Shown: positions 1-10,227 of the stretch, piece by piece
How positions within the stretch are numbered: position 1 is the first letter of the stretch
How the letters are laid out: every line of letters starts with the position of its first letter
Assembly: GCA_023091735.1 (NCBI GenBank)
Contig: JALKBU010000900.1
Coordinates: forward strand, 1 to 21,272
Reading direction: 5' to 3'
DNA from: Trichomonas tenax
Lineage: Eukaryota > Parabasalia > Trichomonadida > Trichomonadidae
Length of the DNA: 21,272 bases
Position numbers and translations under genes: made by a program
The notes under the pieces: model-generated
Databases searched by the model: none
What the model was told of the DNA's origin: nothing
The model's input: the letters and a program-made list of their open reading frames with translations, nothing else

Positions 1-1140
1 TGATAGATATATAGACTGTGCCACTTATACCACTGGATAGACAACTATCAATATGTACATGAAAGTACTTTCAAATCGAAAAAATATTGATCAGATAAAA
101 ATTTATGAAGGTCGCGGGACTACACCGTAGAAGGAAAAATGTTGCCCTTTATTCAAAGGAATATTTTGGAAATTTACCCATTTTATCCATAATTTCTTTA
201 GAAAATATTCGATTTAAGAAAAACAAATTTATGGGATTGAAGATATTTTAGATGTTTTTCTAAATCAAGAGTTTGAAAAATAACTAAGAAAGATAAAAAG
301 AGGGGTTGGTTCATTCTAAATAAGGGGATAAAAAATCCTTCATCACTTAATATAAAACTTAAGTGATAGGATTAAATCATAGGGAAGATTATAATCCCAT
401 AACATGGACTTTCAAATGACCAACGCAAGCTGCATCATTCCTCTCACAACCCAAGATTCAATTTATTTGTCCTTATCATTAAATATCAAGCAAACAAGAT
501 GCTTTGCATTGTGCTGAACAAGTTGTTCCTAATTATTTTTCAACAATATATAGTTTTACAACAAATTCTCAAAATATCTTTTGCATTTCATCCATTTCAT
601 CTCTCTATATATATCAATAAATACATATGATTTTTAACTACCCGATATATACAAGTCTATGATTCGTTAAATTTATATTTCATTTTTAAAACAATTTCTA
701 ACTACATCAAGAATTATCCACCAATCAATACCCACAGATCAGCTAACAATATTTTCTCATCTAAAAAAGTTCTTCCATTAATATATTTGATTCAAGTTAA
801 ATTCCAAAATGAACTAACATAATCAATAAAGCCATACATCGCATCAGTTCATACAACAATTGGTCAATAAAATACATTATAATTAGACAAATGTAGACCT
901 GCGTTTTTTAACGTACTTTTTCTATCGTTCAAAAAAACTACCGGCCAAAACAAATACGAGCATTGTCACACCTGTTGAACAATTTGCTTTTTATGCGACA
1001 CATATCATACTAGACTCAATAAAGTACAATATGCTTGAATGCTGAAAAGCTTATAGTTGACCTAGAGTTCAAAACTACGCGTTTAATTCATTATGTGCTG
1101 AAAATGCATTTACTGTACGTTAAGGTGCGCAGGTCGACAT
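1..1140. other. AT-rich stretch without recognisable gene
   Basis: I see no convincing coding frame, RNA gene or ordered repeat here. The stretch is rich in A/T runs and stop codons in all frames, like the other intergenic DNA of this window. Confidence 0.6.
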
Positions 1141-1374
1141 TTAATTAGACAAATCATTTTGATTCAACAAATTTATGTGACATAATACCGATTTTGATTT
1201 GCGAAGTTGCTTAAAATATGATATCAGGTCATTACACATAGTAAAACAGCCAAAATTTTCTTCTTGACTTCGCGCATACAAATTTGACAGAATTTTTTTC
1301 CTTGTCTTATTCGCTTTGGGACAATCGAGGGTCAGAAATCTGATCAATGAAGAAGAGTCCCTATCAACCTTCAT
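1141..1374 (-). CDS. Small unrecognised ORF (77 aa), possibly a gene fragment
   Basis: The frame starts at an ATG (1372-1374 on the minus strand) and ends at TAA. The product is basic with scattered Cys and Lys and contains no signal peptide, membrane span or motif I recognise. It lies directly back to back with another short open frame on the plus strand (1378-1619) that appears broken, so both may belong to a decayed element or may be chance. No promoter-like box of the kind seen before other genes here (CCTTT or G(T/A)CACTTTT) is evident upstream. I give no function; a real gene is possible but not well supported. Confidence 0.25.
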   Translation of the reverse strand: MKVDRDSSSLIRFLTLDCPKANKTRKKILSNLYARSQEENFGCFTMCNDLISYFKQLRKSKSVLCHINLLNQNDLSN

Positions 1375-1377
1375 TAA

Positions 1378-1619
1378 GCACTACAACGTAAAAAGAACGG
1401 AGCGATCAATGGAAGATGCCAATTAGCGAAATACTTTAAAGAAATGAATATAGATTTTGCACAAATAGGTACTAAACTCAATGTTGTATCCCAAAATTAT
1501 AGAAATCACGATCCATACGACTTTCCTGTTTTCGAATTTTTTATGATGGATCTTTTAAGCAGACATATCCTGGAGCACATGCTCTGAAGGAACTAGAATT
1601 CAATATCAACCAGAGATGA
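1378..1619 (+). pseudogene. Frameshifted coding relic, unrecognised
   Basis: After a TAA at 1375-1377 the plus strand is open for 69 codons to TGA at 1585-1587, with the first ATG at 1447. The second reading frame continues protein-like sequence (containing TYPGAHALKELEF) to a TGA at 1617-1619. The switch fits best at a run of six T at 1537-1542, where one base gained or lost would join the two. The predicted peptide is mixed and looks coding rather than random (Tyr/Phe/Asp rich around DPYDFPVFE). I do not recognise the family. It is short, lacks a convincing start and is probably a remnant. Confidence 0.3.
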
Positions 1620-1737
1620 ACTTTAATTTAAATTATTGTTTATTTAAATGTAACTACATAGAACGCTCGCAACATTCGACAATCTCAGATGCAAAATTTC
1701 ACGGAATTTGTAAAGATATATATATATCAACTCACAT

Positions 1738-2845
1738 TTAGCTAAAAGATATAGCTGTTAAGAAAGTATTTCGAAGTTTTAAAGAGAAGTAGTTTCTACA
1801 GTTAACAAGTGTCTGATATTCTTTCAAACTTATCGAAAGTAGATAAATCACAGCTTTTCCATGACCCTCATTCACTCCTTGTTCCATTTTAACATCAGAC
1901 ATGGTAGGAATGGCATAACTTGAACCACCACCTCCTGTTCCCCAAGCGCTATCTCCAGATGTACCTGCAGCTCCTACATAAAGTTCCGAACCACCTCCGC
2001 CGCCTGTCACTGAAGCTGCATTTCTGGAATCAGCTCCTTTTCCAAAGCCTGCTGGAGAAGATGTTCCAAGGAATGAATTAGATCCACTTGCACATCCTTG
2101 AATACCCCCTTCAGTTTGAGTGCCACCTGCGGCATAGTTAAAAGAAACTGATCCTGAGTAACCTTGATTATATATATTAGAGTTACCAGCAACGGATGTA
2201 TCCCATTGTTCCATTATAGCCTGCTCTGCCTCCTATCAATCCACCTCCTTTTCCACCATCACAGAGTCCTCTATATGAAGGCCATGGGCCAGATATGGTT
2301 CCCCAAGCACCGCCTCCCCCTCCTGAAACAATCAAAAGATTCGACAAAGAACTACTTTTCAGAATTGCATTCTCTAGAGAGATGTGTGTAGCTCCACCGT
2401 CACCACCTCCCACTCTTTCAAGGTTGCATCCAATGCTGGATCCACCTCCATTATATCCTCCTGTAATCTGAGTTGGCGATGTTCCTAAATATGGATTTCC
2501 TTGGCCTCCTACGAATATGTATAGTTTTTGGTTCGTGTCTAACTTTATTTTGCCTCTTGTATAGCCTCCTTTCCCTCTCTGAGCTTTGTTAATGTCAAGA
2601 CCTTCAGTTGTTCGATTGCCCTTATTTCCCATAGCATAGCCACATTGGGCTCCCCAAACTTCAAGGAGGTATTCGCTGGATATTGGGACAATGTAATTTT
2701 GTTCTGTTAATATAGAAATCGAAGCAATTTCTTGTGAATCAAAAATTTCGGTGCAATATCGTGATCTTTTTGAGGCCTATGTGGAATTGATTTGCGGCAG
2801 ACTTCTGTCAATAAAGCACTTTGAAATGCTGTTTAAAAAATATAT
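1738..2845 (-). pseudogene. Glycine-rich protein pseudogene (trichomonad Gly-rich family)
   Basis: Read on the minus strand, the segment encodes first LLEVWGAQCGYAMGNKG, then a basic stretch with KGGYTRG and LYIFVGGQG, then several poly-Gly blocks including SGGGGGAWG and GGKGGGLIGG. This pattern (hydrophobic strand, WGAQGG-type motif, YVGGxG, then Gly-rich blocks) is that of the glycine-rich domain found beside ALK/LTK-type kinases and in many trichomonad proteins. The gene is broken twice. An in-frame TAG lies at 2777-2779 upstream of the WGAQ motif, and the frame ending near 2183 must shift to the frame open from 2214 down to 1738, which carries the remaining Gly blocks (VTGGGGGSELYVG, WGTGGGGSSY). 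No credible start codon with promoter lies upstream. The family resemblance is strong; that it is a pseudogene rests on the stop and the frameshift being real rather than sequencing errors. Confidence 0.7.
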
Positions 2846-2900
2846 TAAAAGATTTATGAACATATGGTACAAACATAAAACTTAAATCAAACAAACCGAT

Positions 2901-3028
2901 TTTCTAAGCCCAAACTTATTAACCAGCTGCTCTGAGATATAGCATCAATATGGCCTATGAAGTATCTATGTAAAAATATGGAGGTCCAGTTTTGATGTTT
3001 CTAAGTCCAAACTCATTGCACAGCTGCT
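2901..3028 (-). repeat. Diverged tandem duplication, period 97 bp
   Basis: The 31-base segments 2901-2931 and 2998-3028 match at about 26 of 31 positions (both begin TTTCTAAG and end CAGCTGCT). On the minus strand the two copies read QLVNKFGLR and QLCNEFGLR in the same relative frame, with a further coding-like piece (IKTGPPYFYIDTS) between them. This suggests a decayed repeated protein segment upstream of the glycine-rich relic, possibly its former N-terminal part. Confidence 0.45.
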
Positions 3029-3146
3029 GCTACATGAACTGCTCTAACAACTTTCTTATTTGTCATTCAGCAAATCTTTGATAAACATCATCAATATTCG
3101 TAATGAAATATTATGATAATGAAATGCTTCAATAACTAACACAACA

Positions 3147-3716
3147 TTAAGCAAACAGTGTGATACTGATTCTAATGCATTGGAAAAGAGAGAACAAGCA
3201 TAGGCATGAAAATACAGCCAAAGCAATTTTTGGTTCTAAGATTGCATGAATTTCTCCATTTTCATCGACTTTGTATTCATTATTCGATTCAAATATTGCA
3301 ATAAGTTCACTTCTTGGTATGTTATTCAGTCTAAATTTGGATTTTGAAACCAATGAACTATGAATTTCGTTGTAAGTTTGTTCATATATATAATATTCTG
3401 TGTTATTGACGCATATATTTTTAAATCTCTTGTATCCATCAATGCATGTGAAATTATTAAAGGAACAAATAGAATTTCTTGGACATGGGATGCAAAACGG
3501 GGTAGCTACTTTTGTACATGTTATGCGAGCACGAATCATCGCTAATTTTATAATAGGAGCTAAAGAAATTATAGACGTGAGAAAAATATAGTGAAATGAG
3601 TTCAAAAATTCATGAATTTTGGTGTAGGTAGGACCGATTTTCACAATCTTTTTGTTTGGCAGCGTTTTCATTGGCGAATTTTTTCTTGATGAAGAAGGTG
3701 AAGAAGCAGAGTTCAT
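3147..3716 (-). CDS. Small Man1/Src1-like (MSC domain) inner nuclear membrane protein candidate
   Basis: The 189-residue product has a basic Ser-rich N-terminus, a first membrane span at about residues 41-60, a loop of about 100 residues, and a second span at about 163-187. The loop carries six Cys (67, 75, 78, 84, 91, 102) with the pattern FCIPCPRNSIC followed by FTCIDGY. That pattern, a Cys-rich CxPCPxxxxC region just after the first of two spans, is what I know from the lumenal part of Man1/Src1/Heh proteins, which sit in the inner nuclear membrane and tether chromatin. Family members normally have an N-terminal LEM/HeH domain and a nucleoplasmic winged-helix tail after the second span; both are missing here. 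The ATG at 3714-3716 is the only good start. The alternative is an unrelated Cys-rich two-span membrane protein. Confidence 0.55.
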   Translation of the reverse strand: MNSASSPSSSRKNSPMKTLPNKKIVKIGPTYTKIHEFLNSFHYIFLTSIISLAPIIKLAMIRARITCTKVATPFCIPCPRNSICSFNNFTCIDGYKRFKNICVNNTEYYIYEQTYNEIHSSLVSKSKFRLNNIPRSELIAIFESNNEYKVDENGEIHAILEPKIALAVFSCLCLFSLFQCIRISITLFA

Positions 3717-4961
3717 TTTTAAACGTTCACTAATTTTTTATTTCAACAAATCTTTAATATTTATTCACATCTTCAACAATCATATTTGTTTTTATCATCA
3801 GTTTTCGTTTTTCATTTCGTTTATTCGCATTTGATTTTTTATTTGCTATGAAATACAATGAATTACCATAACTATTAGCATAAAAAGTATAAATACATAA
3901 AATCTGTGATATCAAATTTATAATATAATGAATATAAAAGGAGAATCGATCTTGAAATTAACAATTAGTTTGATTACGTCTTTATATAATTCAATTATTT
4001 AATTTATATTGATGAGTATCATTGATATATCTGGTAATTTTATCAATATATATTATTATGATTGAAATTCATCAAGATTCATACAATGTAATTGTTTTTG
4101 GTTCAATTGGGTTCTTAAGAACGAAATGAAATGAATGAAGTAAAAATAATATCTGAATAGCGAGTTACCACAACAGAATGATATAATTGAATGAAATTAT
4201 AAAAATATATCATTCTATTATATATTGGTGTATCAACTATACTTTTGTAAAGAAGTAGTTTTATATCTTTTAAATAGATGTTTAATCATAAATGAAGGAA
4301 ATCAATATGATAATTCATGCAAATAAATGAGTTAAATAAAGAACAACTCAAGGAATATAATAGACTTTCATACTACAGCATATTTTATGATTTACAAAGT
4401 TTTATTACGGAAAATCCATCTTGGCATTCTTTATTGCCTAAGTCGAGATTTTGGACTTTTCTCAGAAAAATTTGAATCTATATTTGATGCAAATACCATC
4501 CCTCAAATAAACCCATAAATTTGAAAATGATAGTCGTGTCACTTTTCGTAAACGCGATAAATCACTTTCTCTCATTTTCTAAAAATCGCCAAAATAAGAT
4601 TTTTATTATCTACATGTAAGGTAAATTTCAAAAATCACATTTTTAGACAAAGTTGCCAAAAATATTTCACAATTGACAAAAAAATTTTCAAAACTTAAAA
4701 TATAGACTCTACATATGATAAAAAACTTAATTTCAACTTTTAAAGAATGATATCGCTGTCAAGTTAAAATTTGGATATCGGTTCAAGATTTCAATGATAA
4801 CTTTATTGATTTTAGAGTATGTCCGATCTAAAAAACACTAAAATTTAAATCAAATTTAAATAAGGTTATAATAACTCCTAACATCATTATTTTAGAACAA
4901 AAGAATGAAAATTACATAAAAAATCACAAAAAATCTAAACTTTTAATTTTCAAATTTATTT
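3717..4961. other. Intergenic region before the BEACH gene
   Basis: This 1.2 kb is AT-rich and has no coding frame I trust. It separates a minus-strand gene from a plus-strand gene, so both promoters lie in it. The only distinct element seen is a GTCACTTTT motif at 4538-4546, about 415 bases from the BEACH start and thus too far to be its core promoter. Confidence 0.6.
4538..4546 (+). promoter_or_regulatory. Orphan GTCACTTTT motif
   Basis: The motif is identical to that upstream of the genes ending at 10228 and 17540. It is followed within about 30 bases by TCTCATTTTC, which resembles a trichomonad initiator (TCAYW). No open frame of note follows, so it may drive a noncoding transcript or a decayed gene, or be chance. 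Confidence 0.3.
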
Positions 4962-7900
4962 ATGTCGATAACTCCAAAGGATCTTTTCCAACTCATTACT
5001 CTGAACGATCAATATAAGACGGAAGAGTTGGCAAACACCTACGAATCACTGCAAAAGGACATCACATTCACAACATTATTTCAATTTGTCTCTTCGCTGA
5101 TTCATTATTCACCATATTACATCTTCGACTTACACAACAAGGGCTTTGAGTCTGAATTGCTGACTTTCTTGCAAAACGCAGAGCTAGAAGAGACAAAAGC
5201 TCTTCTTGAGTTAATCGTTGGACTTTTGGATGATTTTGCTGTATGCGTGTCATCAAGGCCGGTCCTCGAGCAATCTCTCAGCCTCCTTTATCCATCAAAC
5301 GACCAGAAAGAGTCGAATATTCACTCAAGACTCGTTTACTGCTTGAATAAGTCGATAGATGCATGCGTGGCGAGACCGAGAGCCTATATTTCACTCGATC
5401 ACGATGCTCCAATCATCGAAATTTCTCTCAACACGAGATCTCTGCCAGAGGATACTTTGTCAGTTTCGATGTGGATCTACATTCCAGAGTGTCTTCCCGA
5501 AGACTTTTGCACGAATATGTTTACTATTCGATCAGAGGATCACGATTTGGTCAAATTCACGATTATGAATAACGAAGTCTATCACAGCGACTGGAGATCA
5601 CCGAACTTCAGCAAACTCGGAGGAATTCGTATTCCTAACAACAAATGGATTTACTTGACCGTGGACTTCGAAAGTGGACCAAATTCAATCATATCTTTTG
5701 CGGAAGTCGACGGAAAGAAGTCAGAATCCTTCCAATTGCCGCTAGAGGCATTGAACGGTCCTGAGATTTCACTCCATTTCGCAGGCCAACACAAGTCTAT
5801 TCCAAATTGGCCATTGTTGGGCCCAATTTGCATTAATTCACAACGCGATGAGCAAAGCATCAAGGCAATTAACCAAAATGGTCCAAGAATTCCAATCACT
5901 CATCCAAACGCTTATTTTGTCTTACCAATCTTCGGCGACAACGACGAATTCGACATTCGCACAACGAAATTAGAATACATATCGTCCAAAATCATCGGTG
6001 AAAGGCAGAAATTGTACAGAAGCGCACTTGATGTTTTAATCGAGTTCTGTGGTGTTCAAACACTTCTTCCATTGTACGCAATGATCGATAATTACTGCTC
6101 TAGCACAGAAGATATCAAAGGATTCATGATTGTCCTCATCGAAATCATAATGAAGGTTTTAACGAACTCGAAGCTCGCAAGAGATCAGCTTATGAAAGTC
6201 TCTGGATTCTCCATCATCGCTCAATTCCTTATCGAGCAGCGTCATCAAAATCTCACGTACGATTTCTACAAGAAATGCTATTCTCTCTTCACAAAGATCG
6301 AAAACCCGCAATTCAGGATCGATATCCTCAAGAACATCATCCTCAACTTCGCATTGTGGGCACACGCAACAGACGAGCATCTCAAGTTAGTTACTCGTCA
6401 CTGGAGTCGCGTTGTTTACACAGACAACATGGCCGAGGCTCTCAAAGCTCGCTCTTACGATAAGATCCTCACAGGCGTAAGAACATACTTCTGGTACACT
6501 GAGGAGAAGGGAGAAAAGGTCGAATACGGAGCAAACTCATCAAATCCACGTTCCAATGATCTCAACATCACTGTTATCAGATCAAACATCATCCAGTGCC
6601 TCTACAACATCGCTATCACTGAGTTCAAGGGCGAATACTTGACATCATTGATCGGCCACTGCATTACATTGACTGATACGAAGCAGATCAACGATTTGAT
6701 CGTTTTGATCAAATTGCTCGCTATGGCTGAGACACAGCCATACCAGACGATCCCTGACAAGCTCGACCAGTTCCTCATCCTTCACCACCTTTTGAACAGC
6801 GAGAACTCTGAGTTAGTCTTCAATGTCTTGGAAGTTTTGGCTGCTCTTCACGTTACAAACTCAATGAACTCGATCAAGCCACGCATTCACGCCAACTTGT
6901 TGATGGAATTGATCCCGCAGATCTTCTTCAACGTCGACGTCTTCTCATTGATTGTCCCACTCACAATGAAGTATCCGGAGTTTTCTTCATTAATGTTCTA
7001 CATGATCATGAACATCAATGACGACAAGTGCATCGATTTGGTTAAGAAGCACATCAAACCAGACTTCGAGTACGGCAAGAAGAAGAACTGGTGCCTTTGG
7101 CCAATCATCTCTGCCATCGCAAAGGGCGGCGAGTACGCAGATTTCGCCATAGACTTGATTGCCAATTCCATCGAATTCAACTGGGCCTTCACGTTCTCAA
7201 CAATCGATGTTGTTGGCCGTGCTCTCGGAATCTCATATGAACATTACAAGGGATTGTATCTCAACGCTCTTTGCAAGAGATTACTTAGTTCTCCGCTTCT
7301 CAAGTTCGACTTGCAACACGATTTCTGGGATCTCGCAACATTCTTCGTCTTCATGAGACCAGATGACTCTGAGTACTCAATTACAAAGGTCACTCTCGAT
7401 AGATCCGTCTTTAAGTTCGATATCACCGCCAACGTCAAGAAGACAATCACAGACCACATCACGAAGTCCAGCATCATGAAGAAGATCGAGGAGATCGGAA
7501 ATCAGCCAGCGCAGAAGTACCAGTACGGCTTGAGACTCGACAAGAACGGAAAGTGGCTTGACGCTGAGTTGGCCATCAACTTGATAAAGCAGGGCGTCAG
7601 AACAAAGAGTGAGACTTTCCACAACACATCATGCATCCTTGCAGCTTTCGCCATCCAGGACAAGGAGTTCGAAGCTTACGAGTGCTTCTCAACACTCTTG
7701 AGCATGAAGATTGCCACGGAGCCATACTTGGCTTTGATCCAGCACAGAGACAAGAGGCACACTGGCCCGCAGATCAACACAGACTGCATCGAGAAGACAA
7801 TCCAGATGCACGAGAAGTACTATCTCAACTTAGCTTCCCTTCCTGTCGAAGTCGCAAAGAAGTTCGGCAATTTCGAGGAAAAGTCGAACGAAGCCAAGTT

Positions 7901-10097
7901 GGTCGTTTTCGGTACAGAAGACGCAGGCATCACATCAGACACAACGAAGATAATAGAGCAGTACACAGCACACGTTTCCAAGCTGAAGAAGCACTACGCA
8001 GGCCGCGCAGCACGTCTCTTATCCTATGTTATGCATGACGGTGCTCCATGGTGCAAGTTGAACAAGGAGCAGGAAGAGGGCAGTGTCATCTCTGTTACAA
8101 GGACATGCAACCGCAACTTCATTCCAATGGAAATTGAGCACAAGAAGAAAGTCGACTACGGAGAGCCAGTCAACACAGATAAGGAATACGAAGATGCAAT
8201 CAACGAGTTCAAGAAGAAGAGGAAGGCATATTACACTCAGAAGACAGACAAAGCTATCCCGGAGGAGTCAAAGGTCGTCGAGATGAGGAACTATGCTCTT
8301 CCAGGTACTCTCTATCACATCGATGAGACAAAGGAGGACATCGTTCTTCTCATCAAAGAGAAGTGCTTCGAACTTCAGTTCGTTGACTCAGGCAGCGTTC
8401 TCACGTTCGATGAAACAAACACAAAGAAGGTCATGTACAGAGAAATCAAGGGCCTTCCAATCGGTCTCGAGATCTTCACAACAGCCAGACTTTCCTATCT
8501 CATCTCCATCAACGACTTCAACTCTCTTACGATTCTCAGGAGAATTGCCATCCTTCCAGGCTTCAACAACATCGAAGTCATGACGAAGCTCCCGCACGAT
8601 TGGATCAACGAAAAGAAGCTCACAGAGAGATGGGTCAACTACGAACTCACAACATTCGACTACTTGTGCATCCTCAACGACTACGCAGGCAGATCATTCA
8701 ACATGGCTTCAATTTATCCATTGTTCCCAAACGTCAACACAGAGGCAACAGAAAAGTTCAACAAGCGCTCCTTGCTCAGGATCTTGGGTAATGTTGAGCC
8801 ATACAGAGGCACACTCGCGAAGATCTCCGGCGGAAAGCTCGATGACAAGATTGTCAAGGATGTCAGTGAAATAAAGACATTCTATCCTCCGGAGCTGTTC
8901 GCTTCTGGTGTTTGTTTGTCGAAGGATGTAAAGCTTCCAGAACCCTGCAAGACAGTCATGGACTTCGTCAAGAAGAACGTCGACAAACTTGATTTTGCCG
9001 ATGAAGTTGTTGTCTCATTCCTCGATGAAGTCTTCGGCTCCAACTCATCCTTCAAGTCATTCATCGAGTTCGATGATGAGTTCATTTCCAATGTCGAGAA
9101 GCGCACAGAGCACGAAGTCAATCTCGAATTCAAGGAGAACAAGCCCATCAGACTCTTCTACTGGCCGCATCCACGCCGTCCACCGATGGAAATCTCCATC
9201 CCACGCAAGATCAGGTGCCCATTCCCGCTCTTCCCCAACACAATCATCGTCAATGAGACAAAGGTTTCCGGATGCTACGTCAGCGCCATCGCATTCGAAA
9301 ACAACCAGAAGCTGAAGAGACTCGTTATCGTTAAGGGCGAAGACAAGCTTCCAAAGATCCTCATTAGCGAGATCCCAATGAAGCTCGAACTCGGAAAGTG
9401 CGGAAGCAACATGATCGCTGACATCGTCCACAAGCGCACAGCAATCGGAAATCGCTATGGCGAAGTCTTCGAAGTCTGTGGCGATGAGAAACTCTTAGAA
9501 GTCGGTTCATACTTCGATCAGCCAATCAAGACACTCGTTGCTGGTTCAGAGCACATCGCAGCAGTCCACGACTCCAACATCATCAACGTTTGGGCCGCAA
9601 GATCGCCGTATAAGTTCCTCTATTTGCTGCCATCATACAGAGGAAATGTCACATCAATTTACATCGACTCTGAGGCTTCAATCATGGTCTTCGGTGTCGA
9701 TGACAAGTCCATTGATGTTTTCAGCCTCACGCAGGGCAAAGTACTCACTACAATCAAGCTCGACTTCATTCCTACGAAGATCTCTATCGCAGGATATTCC
9801 CAAGTCATCGTTGCAGCAAACGGAAACAAACTCGCGACATTCGACATGCAGGGAGAGAAAGTCAACCAGAGAGAGTTCCAGGCCGACATTCAATGGATCG
9901 GATGCTCCAAGAGACACATCGCGTTGACTCTCGACAAGAAGAACGTCAGCGTCATCGATGTTCACACTCTTACAGGAATAGAGCCTCTCATCACATACGA
10001 TGTTAAAATTCGCGACGTTTTCTACGGCTCAACACCGAACTGCTTAACTGTATTGACATATGCGGGTGAATTCATCGTCCTCCACTTCCCTCTCTAA
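4962..10097 (+). CDS. BEACH-WD40 protein (divergent, with ConA-like and PH-like domains)
   Basis: This 1711-residue cytosolic protein has the order of large BEACH proteins (LYST/neurobeachin/LRBA class), which scaffold vesicle and lysosome traffic at membranes. Visible parts are an alpha-helical armadillo-like N-terminus; a ConA-like lectin fold at about 150-310 (LSVSMWIYIP, then KWIYLTVDFESG); a long helical region; a PH-like domain at about 1105-1205 before the BEACH domain; the BEACH domain from about 1215 (ERWVNYELTTFDYLCILNDYAGRSF, here quoted as ERW...NYEL...YLCILNDYAGRSF); and C-terminal WD40 repeats at about 1440-1711 (INVWAA, IDVFSL). The BEACH domain is divergent: the usual HRxALES and WIDLIFG segments are reduced to FLDEVFG. 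Codon use shifts from AT-rich in the first kilobase to strongly C/G-ending (ATC, CTC, AAG) further on. The ATG at 4962 is the first in frame after dense AT-rich sequence; no clear Inr box precedes it. Confidence 0.88.
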   Translation: MSITPKDLFQLITLNDQYKTEELANTYESLQKDITFTTLFQFVSSLIHYSPYYIFDLHNKGFESELLTFLQNAELEETKALLELIVGLLDDFAVCVSSRPVLEQSLSLLYPSNDQKESNIHSRLVYCLNKSIDACVARPRAYISLDHDAPIIEISLNTRSLPEDTLSVSMWIYIPECLPEDFCTNMFTIRSEDHDLVKFTIMNNEVYHSDWRSPNFSKLGGIRIPNNKWIYLTVDFESGPNSIISFAEVDGKKSESFQLPLEALNGPEISLHFAGQHKSIPNWPLLGPICINSQRDEQSIKAINQNGPRIPITHPNAYFVLPIFGDNDEFDIRTTKLEYISSKIIGERQKLYRSALDVLIEFCGVQTLLPLYAMIDNYCSSTEDIKGFMIVLIEIIMKVLTNSKLARDQLMKVSGFSIIAQFLIEQRHQNLTYDFYKKCYSLFTKIENPQFRIDILKNIILNFALWAHATDEHLKLVTRHWSRVVYTDNMAEALKARSYDKILTGVRTYFWYTEEKGEKVEYGANSSNPRSNDLNITVIRSNIIQCLYNIAITEFKGEYLTSLIGHCITLTDTKQINDLIVLIKLLAMAETQPYQTIPDKLDQFLILHHLLNSENSELVFNVLEVLAALHVTNSMNSIKPRIHANLLMELIPQIFFNVDVFSLIVPLTMKYPEFSSLMFYMIMNINDDKCIDLVKKHIKPDFEYGKKKNWCLWPIISAIAKGGEYADFAIDLIANSIEFNWAFTFSTIDVVGRALGISYEHYKGLYLNALCKRLLSSPLLKFDLQHDFWDLATFFVFMRPDDSEYSITKVTLDRSVFKFDITANVKKTITDHITKSSIMKKIEEIGNQPAQKYQYGLRLDKNGKWLDAELAINLIKQGVRTKSETFHNTSCILAAFAIQDKEFEAYECFSTLLSMKIATEPYLALIQHRDKRHTGPQINTDCIEKTIQMHEKYYLNLASLPVEVAKKFGNFEEKSNEAKLVVFGTEDAGITSDTTKIIEQYTAHVSKLKKHYAGRAARLLSYVMHDGAPWCKLNKEQEEGSVISVTRTCNRNFIPMEIEHKKKVDYGEPVNTDKEYEDAINEFKKKRKAYYTQKTDKAIPEESKVVEMRNYALPGTLYHIDETKEDIVLLIKEKCFELQFVDSGSVLTFDETNTKKVMYREIKGLPIGLEIFTTARLSYLISINDFNSLTILRRIAILPGFNNIEVMTKLPHDWINEKKLTERWVNYELTTFDYLCILNDYAGRSFNMASIYPLFPNVNTEATEKFNKRSLLRILGNVEPYRGTLAKISGGKLDDKIVKDVSEIKTFYPPELFASGVCLSKDVKLPEPCKTVMDFVKKNVDKLDFADEVVVSFLDEVFGSNSSFKSFIEFDDEFISNVEKRTEHEVNLEFKENKPIRLFYWPHPRRPPMEISIPRKIRCPFPLFPNTIIVNETKVSGCYVSAIAFENNQKLKRLVIVKGEDKLPKILISEIPMKLELGKCGSNMIADIVHKRTAIGNRYGEVFEVCGDEKLLEVGSYFDQPIKTLVAGSEHIAAVHDSNIINVWAARSPYKFLYLLPSYRGNVTSIYIDSEASIMVFGVDDKSIDVFSLTQGKVLTTIKLDFIPTKISIAGYSQVIVAANGNKLATFDMQGEKVNQREFQADIQWIGCSKRHIALTLDKKNVSVIDVHTLTGIEPLITYDVKIRDVFYGSTPNCLTVLTYAGEFIVLHFPL

Positions 10098-10227
10098 TTT
10101 TATTCTTATACTATATTATTATTCTTTTTTAAAAATTCGAGATATATTTTAGTTAATGTCATTATTTGCATATCAAAGAGCTTTCAAATAGAATCTTTTA
10201 AACAAAAATACACGAAAAAAGAAAAAA

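Noticed and set aside
1..1140. Search for tRNA, 5S rRNA or snRNA genes in the long intergenic stretches
   Set aside because: I found no cloverleaf-like arms, A/B boxes or conserved rRNA blocks by eye here or in the other gaps; a covariance-model search would be needed to exclude them.
5068..9965. Numerous open frames on both strands inside the BEACH gene
   Set aside because: They are antisense or out-of-frame shadows of a 1711-codon gene with strong codon bias and recognisable domains.
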